A stretch of 64,000 nt of DNA from Synechococcus sp. J7-Johnson. GTDB taxonomy: Bacteria > Cyanobacteriota > Cyanobacteriia > PCC-6307 > Cyanobiaceae. This document shows, piece by piece, positions 7,974 to 16,923 of the stretch. Under the pieces are notes generated by a model. It searched no databases. It worked only from the letters and a program-made list of their open reading frames with translations, and was not told the DNA's origin. Each line of letters starts with the position of its first letter. Position 1 is the first letter of the stretch. The DNA lies in NCBI RefSeq assembly GCF_024345795.1, contig NZ_JAGQBU010000006.1, forward strand, positions 1 to 64,000, in the 5' to 3' direction. Made by a program: the position numbers and the translations under genes.

Positions 7974-9281
7974 ATGAACACCCGCTTGAACCCATCCCCT
8001 ACCCAGAACCCCCGTGCCGATGCCGTGATTGATCTGCTCTTCGACGCGTTGATCCTCGGCCAGGCTTATCGGGCAGACGTGTCCCGGGGGGGGATCTACC
8101 GCTATGCCAGCCAGCTGTTGATCAGCCTCGAAAGCCTTCAGAGGAATCGCCTGCTCCCTTACTGCCCCGATCCTCTGCTGGCGGAATCCGTGGCTGCTGA
8201 ACTGACCCAACTACGGCACAGGGGAACGACCCCAGCAGCCCAGACCCAGCGACGACGAAGTTGGCTCCTGCGGCCGCCAGCCCCGGTCAAGTCTCTCCTG
8301 AAGCCTTTCTACAGGAAGTTCCTTGCTTCCAAGCCCCTTCGCCAGAGTGCCGAGAGGAACCTCAGCAAAGCGCTTGAGCGCTGCAATCGAGCTTCCACAG
8401 TGTTCCACACACCGTTTCAGTGCGTACCCGCTGAAGTGCGCAGCGCCGGGCTGCCTTCGGTGATCACCGTGCACGACATGTTGCCGCGCATCCACCCCGA
8501 GTTCTTCACAGAAGAAACCATCCGCCATTTCACCGAACTCTTCGACACGCTCGAGCCCAGAGACCATGTCATTTGCGTTTCGGAATCGACCCGCAGGGAC
8601 TTCCTCCGCTTCAACCAGCGCATCCCAGAATCTCAGATCCACGTGACACCTCTGGCCGCTTCCCCTGAACTCGGTCCGATACAAGATGCCGCCGTGCTGG
8701 CGGAAGCCCGGCAACAGTACGGGTTGGGAGAAACGGACTCAGTCATTCTCAGCCTATGCACCCTTGAGCCTCGCAAGAACCTGCGCCTCCTGATTGAGGT
8801 ATTCGAATCTCTCCACACCAAAGGTAATCATGATTCCCTCAAGCTGGTGTTGGCAGGCTCACTCGGCTGGAAGACGACGGCCCTGATGCAGCAGATCCAG
8901 GACAGTCCGGCATCCGAATCTATCGTCATCACCGGGCATGTCCCCGACCAGCAACTGGCGGCGCTTTTCTCCACAGCAATTGTATTTGTTTACCCCTCGT
9001 TGTACGAAGGCTTTGGCCTGCCTCCATTGGAGGCGATGCAGTGTGGAGCACCCGTGATCGTGGGTGCCACCTCCTCCCTGCCGGAAGTCACGGGTGAGGC
9101 CGCCCTGCAGGTGGATCCCCGCAGTGCCGCAGAACTCCGTGACGCCATCGAGCAAGTGCTCACCTCACCATCACTGCGTCGCACCCTTTCGGCCCGATCG
9201 CTCGTGCAGGCCAGCCACTTCAGCTGGCAACGGACCGCAGAACGCACAGCAGACATCTATGAAATAGCCCTCGGACGCTGA
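7974..9281 (+). CDS. GT4 family glycosyltransferase
   Basis: 435 aa. The N-terminal domain begins FDALILGQAYRADVSRGGIY, with the glycine loop (RGGIYRYA) that contacts the acceptor side. ITVHDMLPRIHPEFF and VICVSESTRRDFLRF are typical of GT4 enzymes. The C-terminal Rossmann domain has ILSLCTLEPRKNLRLLIEVF (donor pyrophosphate contact Arg-Lys) and YPSLYEGFGLPPLEAMQCG, containing the E-x7-E motif near residue 345-355 that defines the retaining GT-B group. It uses a nucleotide sugar to extend a glycan on the cytoplasmic side. It lies between a GT2 gene and another GT4-like gene separated from it by one base, so it belongs to the same transcription unit. Confidence 0.88.
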   Translation: MNTRLNPSPTQNPRADAVIDLLFDALILGQAYRADVSRGGIYRYASQLLISLESLQRNRLLPYCPDPLLAESVAAELTQLRHRGTTPAAQTQRRRSWLLRPPAPVKSLLKPFYRKFLASKPLRQSAERNLSKALERCNRASTVFHTPFQCVPAEVRSAGLPSVITVHDMLPRIHPEFFTEETIRHFTELFDTLEPRDHVICVSESTRRDFLRFNQRIPESQIHVTPLAASPELGPIQDAAVLAEARQQYGLGETDSVILSLCTLEPRKNLRLLIEVFESLHTKGNHDSLKLVLAGSLGWKTTALMQQIQDSPASESIVITGHVPDQQLAALFSTAIVFVYPSLYEGFGLPPLEAMQCGAPVIVGATSSLPEVTGEAALQVDPRSAAELRDAIEQVLTSPSLRRTLSARSLVQASHFSWQRTAERTADIYEIALGR

Positions 9282-9282
9282 G

Positions 9283-10308
9283 GTGCCAACTCTCCCGTCC
9301 CCTAGTGTTGCGCTCGTTTACCGACCAGAAGGCTTCCGGCAGATCGGCGGAATTCGGCGGCTCGCCCTCGAGGTGGTCGGAGTCCTGAACAGTCGCGCTG
9401 AAGCCGGGGGGCAAGCACGCCTGGCGACGCTAGTGGTGGTGGCAGCGCACGGTGATGGGTACAGCCATGGGTCTCTGCAGGGTGGCGTTCTGCCGGGAAC
9501 GGTGTCGATCCAAAAGATCCAGCCGCGCGATCACCTGCTGATCTTCGGCTGTGACAGTGTCTGGGCTTATCTTCTGGTCCTTTGGCTGAGGTTGGCACGT
9601 CGATCAATCAGCGTGTGGTGGCTGCCGAGTTTCCACGATCCCGCCCATGTCCGCCATCGCTGGCGAGCATGCTTAGCCCAGCGGATGCTGCAAGTTGTGC
9701 AGTGGCTCGGGGTCGTGGTCTACGTCCAGACCAGCCACGAGCAGCGCCTGCTGGCGGGTCCCCGTTGCCGGCTGTCCAGTCATGCACTGGCACCGCAGAT
9801 CCGGACGAGACTGCAGCTGCAGCCCCCGACTTCGCCCCGAAGCATCGATCTCCTGTTCCTCGGAAGGCCGACAGACCAGAAAGGTTGGTCCCGGTTCCTG
9901 GAACTGGTAAAAGCCACAGGCCTTTGCGCTGTGGCGATCGTGCCGGTCCGTCCCTGTCCCGAGCCCTCCATACCTGGACTGCGGCTGGAGGTGGCCCCCA
10001 GCGACGCGGAGATTTCCCGGCTGCTGGAAGATGCGAAACTTGTGACAATCCCGGCAGACTACGAATCTTTCGGGCTTGCGCAGCTGGAAGCAGTCGCATC
10101 CGGTTGCGTCGTACCGATTCTGGGCTGTTGGCCACTTTGGGAAGGATTCCCATGGCTGAATTGGCAGCGCTGCAGCGTCACCCAGCTGAAGCGACATTGT
10201 TATCGGCTGTCCAGCTCGGAGTCACTGAGGAGGCGGCTGGCTCAACGCCAACGTCACTATCTCCAGGGCCATTCGCTTATGCAGACTCCCTGGCTCCCCG
10301 GCCTCTGA
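9283..10308 (+). CDS. GT4-like glycosyltransferase (divergent)
   Basis: 341 aa from GTG at 9283, one base after the stop of the previous gene. VALVYRPEGFRQIGGIRRLA is a GT4-style N-terminal glycine loop. The second domain has IDLLFLGRPTDQKGWSRFL and the stretch TIPADYESFGLAQLEAVASG, which keeps the E-x7-E arrangement of retaining GT-B enzymes. The protein is short for the class and the N-terminal domain is less conserved, so substrate use may differ from its neighbours. The termination codon is 5 bp before the ATG of the GT2-GT4 fusion gene. The family call is firm at the fold level; the donor sugar is unknown. Confidence 0.72.
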   Translation: MPTLPSPSVALVYRPEGFRQIGGIRRLALEVVGVLNSRAEAGGQARLATLVVVAAHGDGYSHGSLQGGVLPGTVSIQKIQPRDHLLIFGCDSVWAYLLVLWLRLARRSISVWWLPSFHDPAHVRHRWRACLAQRMLQVVQWLGVVVYVQTSHEQRLLAGPRCRLSSHALAPQIRTRLQLQPPTSPRSIDLLFLGRPTDQKGWSRFLELVKATGLCAVAIVPVRPCPEPSIPGLRLEVAPSDAEISRLLEDAKLVTIPADYESFGLAQLEAVASGCVVPILGCWPLWEGFPWLNWQRCSVTQLKRHCYRLSSSESLRRRLAQRQRHYLQGHSLMQTPWLPGL

Positions 10309-10312
10309 TCTG

Positions 10313-12364
10313 ATGCCTCTGAGAGTCTCGATCGTTGTCCCATTCCGAAACCAGGGAGTGCTTCTCTGCCAGGCTTGCCGGTCGCTACAAGCGCAGACAA
10401 TGGCGGAGTGGGAGTGTCTGCTGATCGACGATGGCTCAGAGGAGGAGAGCGTGCGCATCGCAACCACTCTGGTGGCAAGCGACCCGCGCTTCTGCCTTTT
10501 GCATGTCGCTGATCCCGACCACTTCCCGGGCCCTTGGCTGGCACGCAACCTTGGCATCTCAGCCGCCAGAGCAGAGTTAGTGGCATTTCTGGATGCTGAC
10601 GATCTCTGGCACCCGAAGAAACTAGAAACGCAGCTGGACGTTCACACCCGGCTGAACGTGCATCTCTCTGTCACGGGGTACTACAGGTTCGAGGAGCGAG
10701 ACCTCAAAGTTCGGGAATACAGAATCCCTCCAAGAAGCATTCGTTATGGACAACTCTTTTTAGGGAATGTCATTCCACTTTCCTCCGTACTGGCGCATAA
10801 ATCATTGCTGCGCCATGGGTTTCAGCCCGAGCGACACGAAGACTATGGTCTTTGGCTGAGACTTTTTGCCAACAATTCACCACTGGCCTACGGGTGCGTC
10901 TCAGATGCCTTGATGGCCTATCGGCTGCACGGCGCCTCTCTTTCATCTAAACGTGAATGGAGTATTTTAGCAGTTGAGAAGCTGTTTCGCAAGCAAATCA
11001 GCAATCGCTTGCTCAGCCGCTTCGCAGCAACGACTTGGCTACTGATACGCTGCTGCAGCCTTCTGATTTCACTGACTACTGCACGGCTAAGAGCGCCTCA
11101 GAAACTACCTAGAGCCTTTGCCCAGTTCATTGTAGGCAGCTATCAGCATAACGGCAGCCTGAAAGACGTCACAACAAGCTCCGATGATGCTTCACGTATC
11201 ATTCAGGAAATGTCACCAGCCGGCTGGATTCAACTACTCAGAGAGTGGCCTCCTGGCTATGGGGGCATCGAAAGAGTGGCCCATGAGATGTCGGACTCCT
11301 GGCAGAAAAGAGGAATGTCATCTATCACCCTAAGCCTCAAGTCGGCGACACAGATGGAAGCAGATCCCCTACCGGCCTCCTATGCACGCTCCTCGCTGCC
11401 TCACCTGAGCTTTGGCCAGCTGCTCGTTCCCCTCCCACATCGACGAATCCTGGCTGTCCTGTTGAGCCCCGCACCTCTGTATGTCCACCTCCCCTGTCCG
11501 TCCCTCCTGGTAATCAGCATTCTTGCCAGGCTGCTGCAACCACAACGCCGCATCAGCCTGCACTGGCATGTATTTCTTGAGCGGGTACCTGGACCACGTG
11601 GATGGCTGATCACCGTCTATCAGTGGCTGGCTCTGCGATGGGCCGCTTGGGGGGTTCAACAGGTGATAACGACTTCACCGGTATTGGCGGCAGCCTTGCG
11701 TGCCGAAGGGGTACCGTGCAAGCGGCTCGCTGTACTGCCCTGCTGCCTGAGCGAATCAACTGAAATGGCGGCAGCGGCCATCTGGAAGCGGCGGCTGTCT
11801 GTGGAAAAACACCATTCCACCGAAGGCTTCAGGGTCCTCTTCATCGGCCGGCTGAACAGGTACAAACGGGTGGATTGGCTGATCAAAGCCTTTACGATCA
11901 GCCAGGCCACTTCGCTTGAGATCGTGGGAGATGGGGTCATGCGGGCGGATCTCGAAATTCTTGCCCGTTGCAGTCCCAAGGCAGATTCAATCCGCTTTCA
12001 TGGCCGGGTTACGGAACAGTTCAAAGCCAGCCTGTTGGAGTTCAGCGATCTTTTGGTTCTACCAGCCGACCAGAGCAACGAAGCATTCGGGATCGTACAA
12101 CTTGAATCGATGGCATGTGGTGTGCCGGCTCTGGCCCTTGAGCGAGCGCGCTCCGGCATGACATGGGTGAGCGCCCTCGGAGAGTCACTGGGCAATCCAC
12201 AACCATGGCCATTACAGGGTCCAGAGGATCTGGCCACAGCAATGACTCTCCTGGCCATGCGGCCAGACTGGTATCGAAAAGCAATGATGGCAGCACGACT
12301 GCGATATGAAAAATTGTTCGCAAGACGAATCTGGCAACAACAGCTGGAAACAATTATAGAATGA
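10313..12364 (+). CDS. Bifunctional GT2-GT4 glycosyltransferase
   Basis: 683 aa with two catalytic modules. Residues 1-210 are GT2: VSIVVPFRNQGVLLCQACRS, LLIDDGSEEES and ELVAFLDADDLWHPKKLE give the nucleotide-binding and DXD motifs, and ERHEDYGLWLRLF the acceptor region. From about 310 a GT4 module begins with WPPGYGGIERVAHEMSDSW; LFIGRLNRYKRVDWLIKAF (near 508) and NEAFGIVQLESMACGVP (near 590, E-x7-E) are its donor-binding motifs. The linker at about 215-300 is more basic and helical. A protein with an inverting and a retaining transferase would add two successive sugars. The last bases overlap the next GT4 gene as ATGA. Base composition begins to shift towards AT in this gene. Confidence 0.85.
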   Translation: MPLRVSIVVPFRNQGVLLCQACRSLQAQTMAEWECLLIDDGSEEESVRIATTLVASDPRFCLLHVADPDHFPGPWLARNLGISAARAELVAFLDADDLWHPKKLETQLDVHTRLNVHLSVTGYYRFEERDLKVREYRIPPRSIRYGQLFLGNVIPLSSVLAHKSLLRHGFQPERHEDYGLWLRLFANNSPLAYGCVSDALMAYRLHGASLSSKREWSILAVEKLFRKQISNRLLSRFAATTWLLIRCCSLLISLTTARLRAPQKLPRAFAQFIVGSYQHNGSLKDVTTSSDDASRIIQEMSPAGWIQLLREWPPGYGGIERVAHEMSDSWQKRGMSSITLSLKSATQMEADPLPASYARSSLPHLSFGQLLVPLPHRRILAVLLSPAPLYVHLPCPSLLVISILARLLQPQRRISLHWHVFLERVPGPRGWLITVYQWLALRWAAWGVQQVITTSPVLAAALRAEGVPCKRLAVLPCCLSESTEMAAAAIWKRRLSVEKHHSTEGFRVLFIGRLNRYKRVDWLIKAFTISQATSLEIVGDGVMRADLEILARCSPKADSIRFHGRVTEQFKASLLEFSDLLVLPADQSNEAFGIVQLESMACGVPALALERARSGMTWVSALGESLGNPQPWPLQGPEDLATAMTLLAMRPDWYRKAMMAARLRYEKLFARRIWQQQLETIIE

Positions 12365-13452
12365 CACTAGTCAGCAACCTTCTATTATACCAGCCAGGCC
12401 ATTCGGGTTTTTCCAGCTATGTCCACAGGGTAATGCCAGGGCTGCCTGGATTCAGGCTTCAATTACAGAGTAACGTCGGTGCAGATTGTATAGCAGGGGA
12501 CAGTTTACCTACCAAGCTGCCTAGCACAAAGCTGCTTCGATGGCTGCATCGACTCTCACTGACTCAGCACGGTGTCAATGTGCAAAGTGCGCTCTCTTCG
12601 GCCGGGATCGCGATCGACGACATCGAAGCGGTTTATAGTCCTTTCTGCGATTATCTGTTTTCCCTGCCGCGAACTAATCAGGTCATCACCTGCCACGATC
12701 TCACCCCTCTTTCCTTCCCGAATAGCCGTAAGGCCTGGACAAGGTACAAGCTCTGGACTCCGGTGCATCTGCAGCGTGCCAAGAAGATTGTGGCAATAAG
12801 CGGTTTCGTCGCCGATCAACTTGTTGCCCTTGGCGTGCCCGCCAGCAAGGTAGAGGTGGTTTTCAATGGCATTGCCCTGGAGCGACCACGCCTCATCAGT
12901 TCTTTAAGCCACGACCTGATCATGCTGGCTCGTCACGATGCGAACAAGAACGTTCCTTTTGTTGTGCGCGCCTTCGGGCAGTTCCTGGAACAACAGCCTG
13001 ACTGGCCTGGACGTCTGGTGGTCGTAGGACGTTCAGGGCGGCAGACACCAATCCTGCGGGCGCTTCAGCGTTCCCTGTCGCAACCGGAGAGGGTCGAATT
13101 CGTGGAAGCCCTGAGTAGGAGCACTCTGGTGGAGCGGCTGCGAAAGGCTTTCGCCCTGGTATCAGCGAGCGTCATGGAAGGCTTCGACTACCCTGTTCTG
13201 GAGGCCAAAGCTGAAGGCCTTCCCACCCTGATCAGTCGTATCCCTGTCCATCGCGAGCTTCACAGCGATTCCTCGCTGTTCTTTGGCCTTGATGACGAGG
13301 GCGCCCAGTTCAGGGATGCACTGATTCTTCTCGCCCAGAACAACGACTTATGGTCAGAGCTGTCAAACCGGGGGTACCGACTGGCAAGCCGATTGGACCT
13401 CAGCCTTCAACAGCAGGGCATTCAGGCGGTACTGGGAGCAGTGAGCCAGTAA
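12361..13452 (+). CDS. GT4 family glycosyltransferase
   Basis: 363 aa, ATG overlapping the previous stop by 4 bp. Motifs in order: HSGFSSYVHRVMPGLPGF at the N-terminus in place of the glycine loop, QVITCHDLTPLSFPNSRKAW near residue 103, VAISGFVADQLVALGVPASK, MLARHDANKNVPFVVRAF as the donor-binding start of domain two and SASVMEGFDYPVLEAKAEGLP with the E-x7-E signature near residue 275. The overall plan is that of mannosyl- or glucosyl-type GT4 enzymes of exopolysaccharide loci. Its 3' end overlaps the ABC ATPase gene if that gene starts at 13350. The substrate cannot be assigned. Confidence 0.85.
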   Translation: MTLVSNLLLYQPGHSGFSSYVHRVMPGLPGFRLQLQSNVGADCIAGDSLPTKLPSTKLLRWLHRLSLTQHGVNVQSALSSAGIAIDDIEAVYSPFCDYLFSLPRTNQVITCHDLTPLSFPNSRKAWTRYKLWTPVHLQRAKKIVAISGFVADQLVALGVPASKVEVVFNGIALERPRLISSLSHDLIMLARHDANKNVPFVVRAFGQFLEQQPDWPGRLVVVGRSGRQTPILRALQRSLSQPERVEFVEALSRSTLVERLRKAFALVSASVMEGFDYPVLEAKAEGLPTLISRIPVHRELHSDSSLFFGLDDEGAQFRDALILLAQNNDLWSELSNRGYRLASRLDLSLQQQGIQAVLGAVSQ

Positions 13453-14189
13453 TCTCTGCCCGTGACGTATGGCTACGCATACCAATTTACTCCAGTGAGA
13501 CTCGTAGTCTTAAATCCGTACTTCTCCGCTCAGTGACCGGTGGCAACCTGCGCAGGGTTGGCTCGGGTGCAGAGATAGAAGCTGTACGTGGAGTCACCTG
13601 CACAATAAATCATGGCGAGCGCGTGGCCTTGATCGGTCACAATGGCGCAGGGAAATCCACTTTTCTGAAACTGCTGAGTGGCATCTATCAGCCGACTCAA
13701 GGCCACCTGAGCACCAGTGTAGCAGTCCATCCGATGATTCAGAAGAGCTTTATCACTAGTAATGAGCTCAGTGGATTGCAGGCAGCCAAAGCTCACTATC
13801 TTCTCGTCAATGGTACCCTTCATGGTTTTCAGCAATTTCTTGATGATGTCATCAACTTCTCCGGACTTGGAGACTTCATTCACCTTCCTGTTAGAAGCTA
13901 TAGCGAAGGAATGGGAGCTAGATTGCTTTTTTCACTGCTCACAGGCAGCAAGCACGAATGCTTGGCCTTAGATGAAGGATTTGGAGCTGGCGATAGCAGC
14001 TTCTATGAGAAAGCAGAACAGCGCATGAGGGTTTTCGTTGAGTCAGCAGGAACGCTCATTCTTGCCTCTCACTCCGATGATTTGCTGCGAAAGTTCTGCA
14101 AACGCGGCCTTGTCTTTGACCAGGGACGCCTTGTTTGTGATTCGAAGCTGGACGAAGCACTTTCTTATTATCATGGCACCCATTACTGA
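13350..14189 (+). CDS. ABC exporter ATPase, Wzt/KpsT type
   Basis: 279 aa. Walker A GHNGAGKST lies near residue 95, the ABC signature SEGMGARLLFSLL near 183, Walker B CLALDEGFGAGD near 206 and the H-loop LILASHSDD near 237. The conserved domain starts at about PVISARDVWLRIPIY (nt 13450), where no ATG, GTG or TTG is in frame; the only usable start is ATG at 13350, giving a 34-residue low-complexity extension and a 103-bp overlap with the glycosyltransferase gene. The protein stops after the nucleotide-binding domain and lacks the C-terminal carbohydrate-binding domain found in long Wzt proteins. With the following permease it should export a lipid-linked polysaccharide across the inner membrane. 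Confidence 0.85.
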   Translation: MVRAVKPGVPTGKPIGPQPSTAGHSGGTGSSEPVISARDVWLRIPIYSSETRSLKSVLLRSVTGGNLRRVGSGAEIEAVRGVTCTINHGERVALIGHNGAGKSTFLKLLSGIYQPTQGHLSTSVAVHPMIQKSFITSNELSGLQAAKAHYLLVNGTLHGFQQFLDDVINFSGLGDFIHLPVRSYSEGMGARLLFSLLTGSKHECLALDEGFGAGDSSFYEKAEQRMRVFVESAGTLILASHSDDLLRKFCKRGLVFDQGRLVCDSKLDEALSYYHGTHY

Positions 14190-14958
14190 CACCCTCTGCT
14201 ATGCCTGGCAGTCACGCAGAGCTTGGTGGTTCACTGCAACTGCAAGAACACGTGCGCGTTTTGCTAGAACACTCTTTGGCAGCTTCTGGCTTGGGCTGTC
14301 CAACCTTTTGTCAATTGCAGCCCTTGCTGTTGTTTACGGCATAGTTTTCAAAGTTGAAAGCTTTTCGACATATGTAGTCTTTCTAGGCCTGGGCCTGACT
14401 GTTTGGAATGGGATATCACTATCTCTCAGCTCTTCTCCGACTCTCTTTGAACATAACTCTAATCACCTCCACAATACTAATATAAATCCAATCTTCTATG
14501 CCCTTGAAGAATGGTCCTTTCTTGTCCAGACATTCCTTCAGTCGTTTATACTTATTATATTGGCACTCAGTCTTATCCAGCATTCTTTAATTCGCAATTT
14601 TCTCTTGCTGTCATGGCTCCCGCTGATCAATCTTTTTGCTTTCTTTTTTTGGGCCCCGTTGATCGTATGCTTGTTAGGAGCACGGTATCGCGATCTCTAT
14701 CAGCTAGTTCCAATTGTACTACAATTGGTCTTCCTGCTTTCTCCAATACTCTATGAGAAAGAACGACTTGGTCCCTTGATGTGGACAGCAACCTTTAATC
14801 CACTCTACCAAATTCTTAGCTCTCTACGTGATGGCCTGATCTCCGGGCAAATCCAATGGGTTCCAGTGCTTGTCGGGCTTCTAATTAATATAGTTGGATT
14901 TATACTATCACTTTGGCTACTTGAAAAAGAACGCAGGCATCTTCCCTTTCTAGTATAG
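14173..14958 (+). CDS. ABC exporter permease, Wzm/KpsM type
   Basis: 261 aa from ATG at 14173, overlapping the ATPase gene by 17 bp; a longer frame from 14038 would bury 45 residues in that gene. The protein begins with an amphipathic stretch, then ARFARTLFGSFWLGLSNL, the hallmark N-terminal region of ABC-2 polysaccharide permeases, followed by about six hydrophobic segments (for example LAVVYGIVFKV, FILIILALSLIQH, LLINIVGFILSLWLL). It would form the transmembrane dimer partnered with the preceding ATPase. The DNA is strikingly AT-rich compared with the flanking housekeeping genes, with many AGA/ATA/TTA-type codons, so the exporter module looks recently acquired. Confidence 0.87.
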   Translation: MAPITDTLCYAWQSRRAWWFTATARTRARFARTLFGSFWLGLSNLLSIAALAVVYGIVFKVESFSTYVVFLGLGLTVWNGISLSLSSSPTLFEHNSNHLHNTNINPIFYALEEWSFLVQTFLQSFILIILALSLIQHSLIRNFLLLSWLPLINLFAFFFWAPLIVCLLGARYRDLYQLVPIVLQLVFLLSPILYEKERLGPLMWTATFNPLYQILSSLRDGLISGQIQWVPVLVGLLINIVGFILSLWLLEKERRHLPFLV

Positions 14959-15041
14959 CGTGTTCTTTGAGCCATCCCTGCCAAGCCTTGGCCAATCCCT
15001 CTACTCGGCCATGATCGATGAATCCTGAACTGGCACCTCAA

Positions 15042-16397
15042 ATGCGCATAGCGATTAACTCTGCTGAAGCATTTCTGCACAATGGAAGCGGAATTAAATA
15101 TTTCAGCCGATCATTGATCGACTCCCTAAGACAGAAGGACTTGGCTGTTGATATTCTACTAGAAGGCAATTTATCGAATAACAACGGGAGCGAACTCTCC
15201 AGCTCAAGTCTGTTCAAGCTTTACGACAAGATCAGCCCAGTCGAAAAGCTTAAACTACGACTAAAAACCGACCTATATAGTCTGCCTCTCTTTCGATTAT
15301 GTCGTAGTCGTCTGCACAGAGTTTCGCCGAACGACCCACTACTATCCTTAGCTCAGGCGCGAATTCCTGGAAAAGAAATTCTAAACCCAGTTCAATTTCT
15401 TATTGCTAAACAAGTTTTCCGCTTGGCCAAGGACCGCTTCAGCAGGAAAGCCAGCTGCACCAGAATTGCAATTCCTTCTGCAGGAGATAAATCTATTGCG
15501 ATCACCACCTCGGGCAGTTCCATCTTCCATAATCCCTTTCCCTTCCCACTGATTGCAAGTAATTGCTCAAATGTTACAACAATCCATGACCTAATACCAC
15601 TCACCCATCCAGAACTATGCCTCGACCACCCAGATGTATTTTACCGCTTACTTAATCAACTGATCTCAGCTTCATCTGCAGTCCACGCGATCAGCAGATA
15701 TACTGCAGATCAGCTCCTTAATATCTATGGCAGTGCTGTCTCGGAGAAACTTAGAGTTATCCCCCAGCCTGTCCCAATCGCGGCCTCTACATCCACGAAC
15801 GATGATGAATACATCCTTGAACGCGAGCATCTCTACAATCGCCTTCGGGGAGGAGAAGATGTTTTCGTCATTCAAGTGGGCAGCATTGAGCCCAAAAAGA
15901 ATCATTCTGTATCAATCGCAGCATTCAATGAAGTTCGTTCTAAGTATCCCAATCTAAAGCTTGTTGTTATCGGCAAAAATGGCTGGCTGTCCAACAGTCT
16001 TTGCGACTACATGCTTGCCTCTAAGCCTGATGGCATCGAATGGATTGGTTCTGCCTCAAGAGGAGTCCTTGAGTCGTATATGAAACGATCATTGGCGCTC
16101 CTTTTTCCCTCCTTAGTGGAGGGTTGGGGCCTCCCGCCCCTTGAAGCGATGGCCATGGGGTGTCCAGTGATCACCAGTTCGATTCCACCTTGTCGAGAAT
16201 CCTGCGGAAACGCTGCGCTCTTTATCGAAGACCCCACCAGTGTGAACGAGTTAAGAGATCATCTCTTGGATCTCCTTGGTAGTGTCGAACTCGGCTTGGA
16301 CCTATGCCGCCGAGGTCGATCCAGAGCAAGAGAGTTCAGCGTGAGCCGCTTCAGTGAAAGCATGCTCAACCTTTACCAGAGCATCGATCGGTCTTGA
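15042..16397 (+). CDS. GT4 family glycosyltransferase (AT-rich)
   Basis: 451 aa from ATG at 15042 (MRIAINSAEAF), chosen because GT4 proteins normally open with this strand; ATG at 15018 would add eight residues. NGSGIKYFSRSLIDSL is the N-terminal glycine loop, VTTIHDLIPLTHPELC and AVHAISRYTADQLL are standard, VIQVGSIEPKKNHSVSIAAF is the donor-site segment and FPSLVEGWGLPPLEAMAMGCP holds E-x7-E near residue 360. It is the last island gene, 83 bp after the permease. Composition is AT-rich in its first two thirds and returns towards the host norm near the 3' end. It converges on ribH with only 24 bp between stops. Confidence 0.85.
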   Translation: MRIAINSAEAFLHNGSGIKYFSRSLIDSLRQKDLAVDILLEGNLSNNNGSELSSSSLFKLYDKISPVEKLKLRLKTDLYSLPLFRLCRSRLHRVSPNDPLLSLAQARIPGKEILNPVQFLIAKQVFRLAKDRFSRKASCTRIAIPSAGDKSIAITTSGSSIFHNPFPFPLIASNCSNVTTIHDLIPLTHPELCLDHPDVFYRLLNQLISASSAVHAISRYTADQLLNIYGSAVSEKLRVIPQPVPIAASTSTNDDEYILEREHLYNRLRGGEDVFVIQVGSIEPKKNHSVSIAAFNEVRSKYPNLKLVVIGKNGWLSNSLCDYMLASKPDGIEWIGSASRGVLESYMKRSLALLFPSLVEGWGLPPLEAMAMGCPVITSSIPPCRESCGNAALFIEDPTSVNELRDHLLDLLGSVELGLDLCRRGRSRAREFSVSRFSESMLNLYQSIDRS

Positions 16398-16421
16398 CTT
16401 GCGAGGCTTCAGCCACGACTG

Positions 16422-16901
16422 TCAACCGGGCAGCTTCGACATCAAACTCCCCATCTCAAGCGCCTGCAGCGCATAGCTCCAGCCCAGGTTGCTCTTGATG
16501 CCCGCCCGCTCTAGGGCCTGCTGCATGGTGTCGGTGGTAAGCACACCGAAGATCACCGGCACGCCTGTGCTGCGCGACACCGCCGCCACCCCCTTGCTGA
16601 CCTCGGCGCAGACGTAGTCGAAATGGGGGGTGTCCCCCTTGATCACGGCGCCCAGGGTGATGAGTACCTGGTAGCGGCCCGTGGCGGCCAGGCGTTGGGC
16701 GACCAGCGGAATCTCGAAACTGCCTGGCACCCAGGCCAGATCCAACTGTTCGCTGCTGGGGCTGGTATCGATGCCGTGGCGGGAGAGGGCATCCAGACAG
16801 GCGCTGAGCAGCTTGCCTGTGACCAGATCGTTGAAACGACCGACAACGATGGCGATGCGCAAGCCGCTGAGGTCGGTGAAGCGTCCTTCGAAAACGGCCA
16901 A
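16422..16901 (-). CDS. ribH: 6,7-dimethyl-8-ribityllumazine synthase
   Basis: 159 aa, usual length. The enzyme joins 5-amino-6-ribitylaminouracil and 3,4-dihydroxy-2-butanone 4-phosphate in the penultimate step of riboflavin synthesis and forms cytosolic icosahedral shells. Visible family motifs are [49 protein letters not shown] (substrate site, with the His of the catalytic region) and [20 protein letters not shown]. The only plausible start is TTG at 16901, giving the expected (M)[14 protein letters not shown] beginning. It lies 22 bp downstream of psbZ on the same strand. It marks the end of the conserved chromosome to the right of the glycan island. Confidence 0.96.
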   Translation of the reverse strand: MAVFEGRFTDLSGLRIAIVVGRFNDLVTGKLLSACLDALSRHGIDTSPSSEQLDLAWVPGSFEIPLVAQRLAATGRYQVLITLGAVIKGDTPHFDYVCAEVSKGVAAVSRSTGVPVIFGVLTTDTMQQALERAGIKSNLGWSYALQALEMGSLMSKLPG

Positions 16902-16923
16902 GGGCCTGGTGCGGCGGGCCTGC

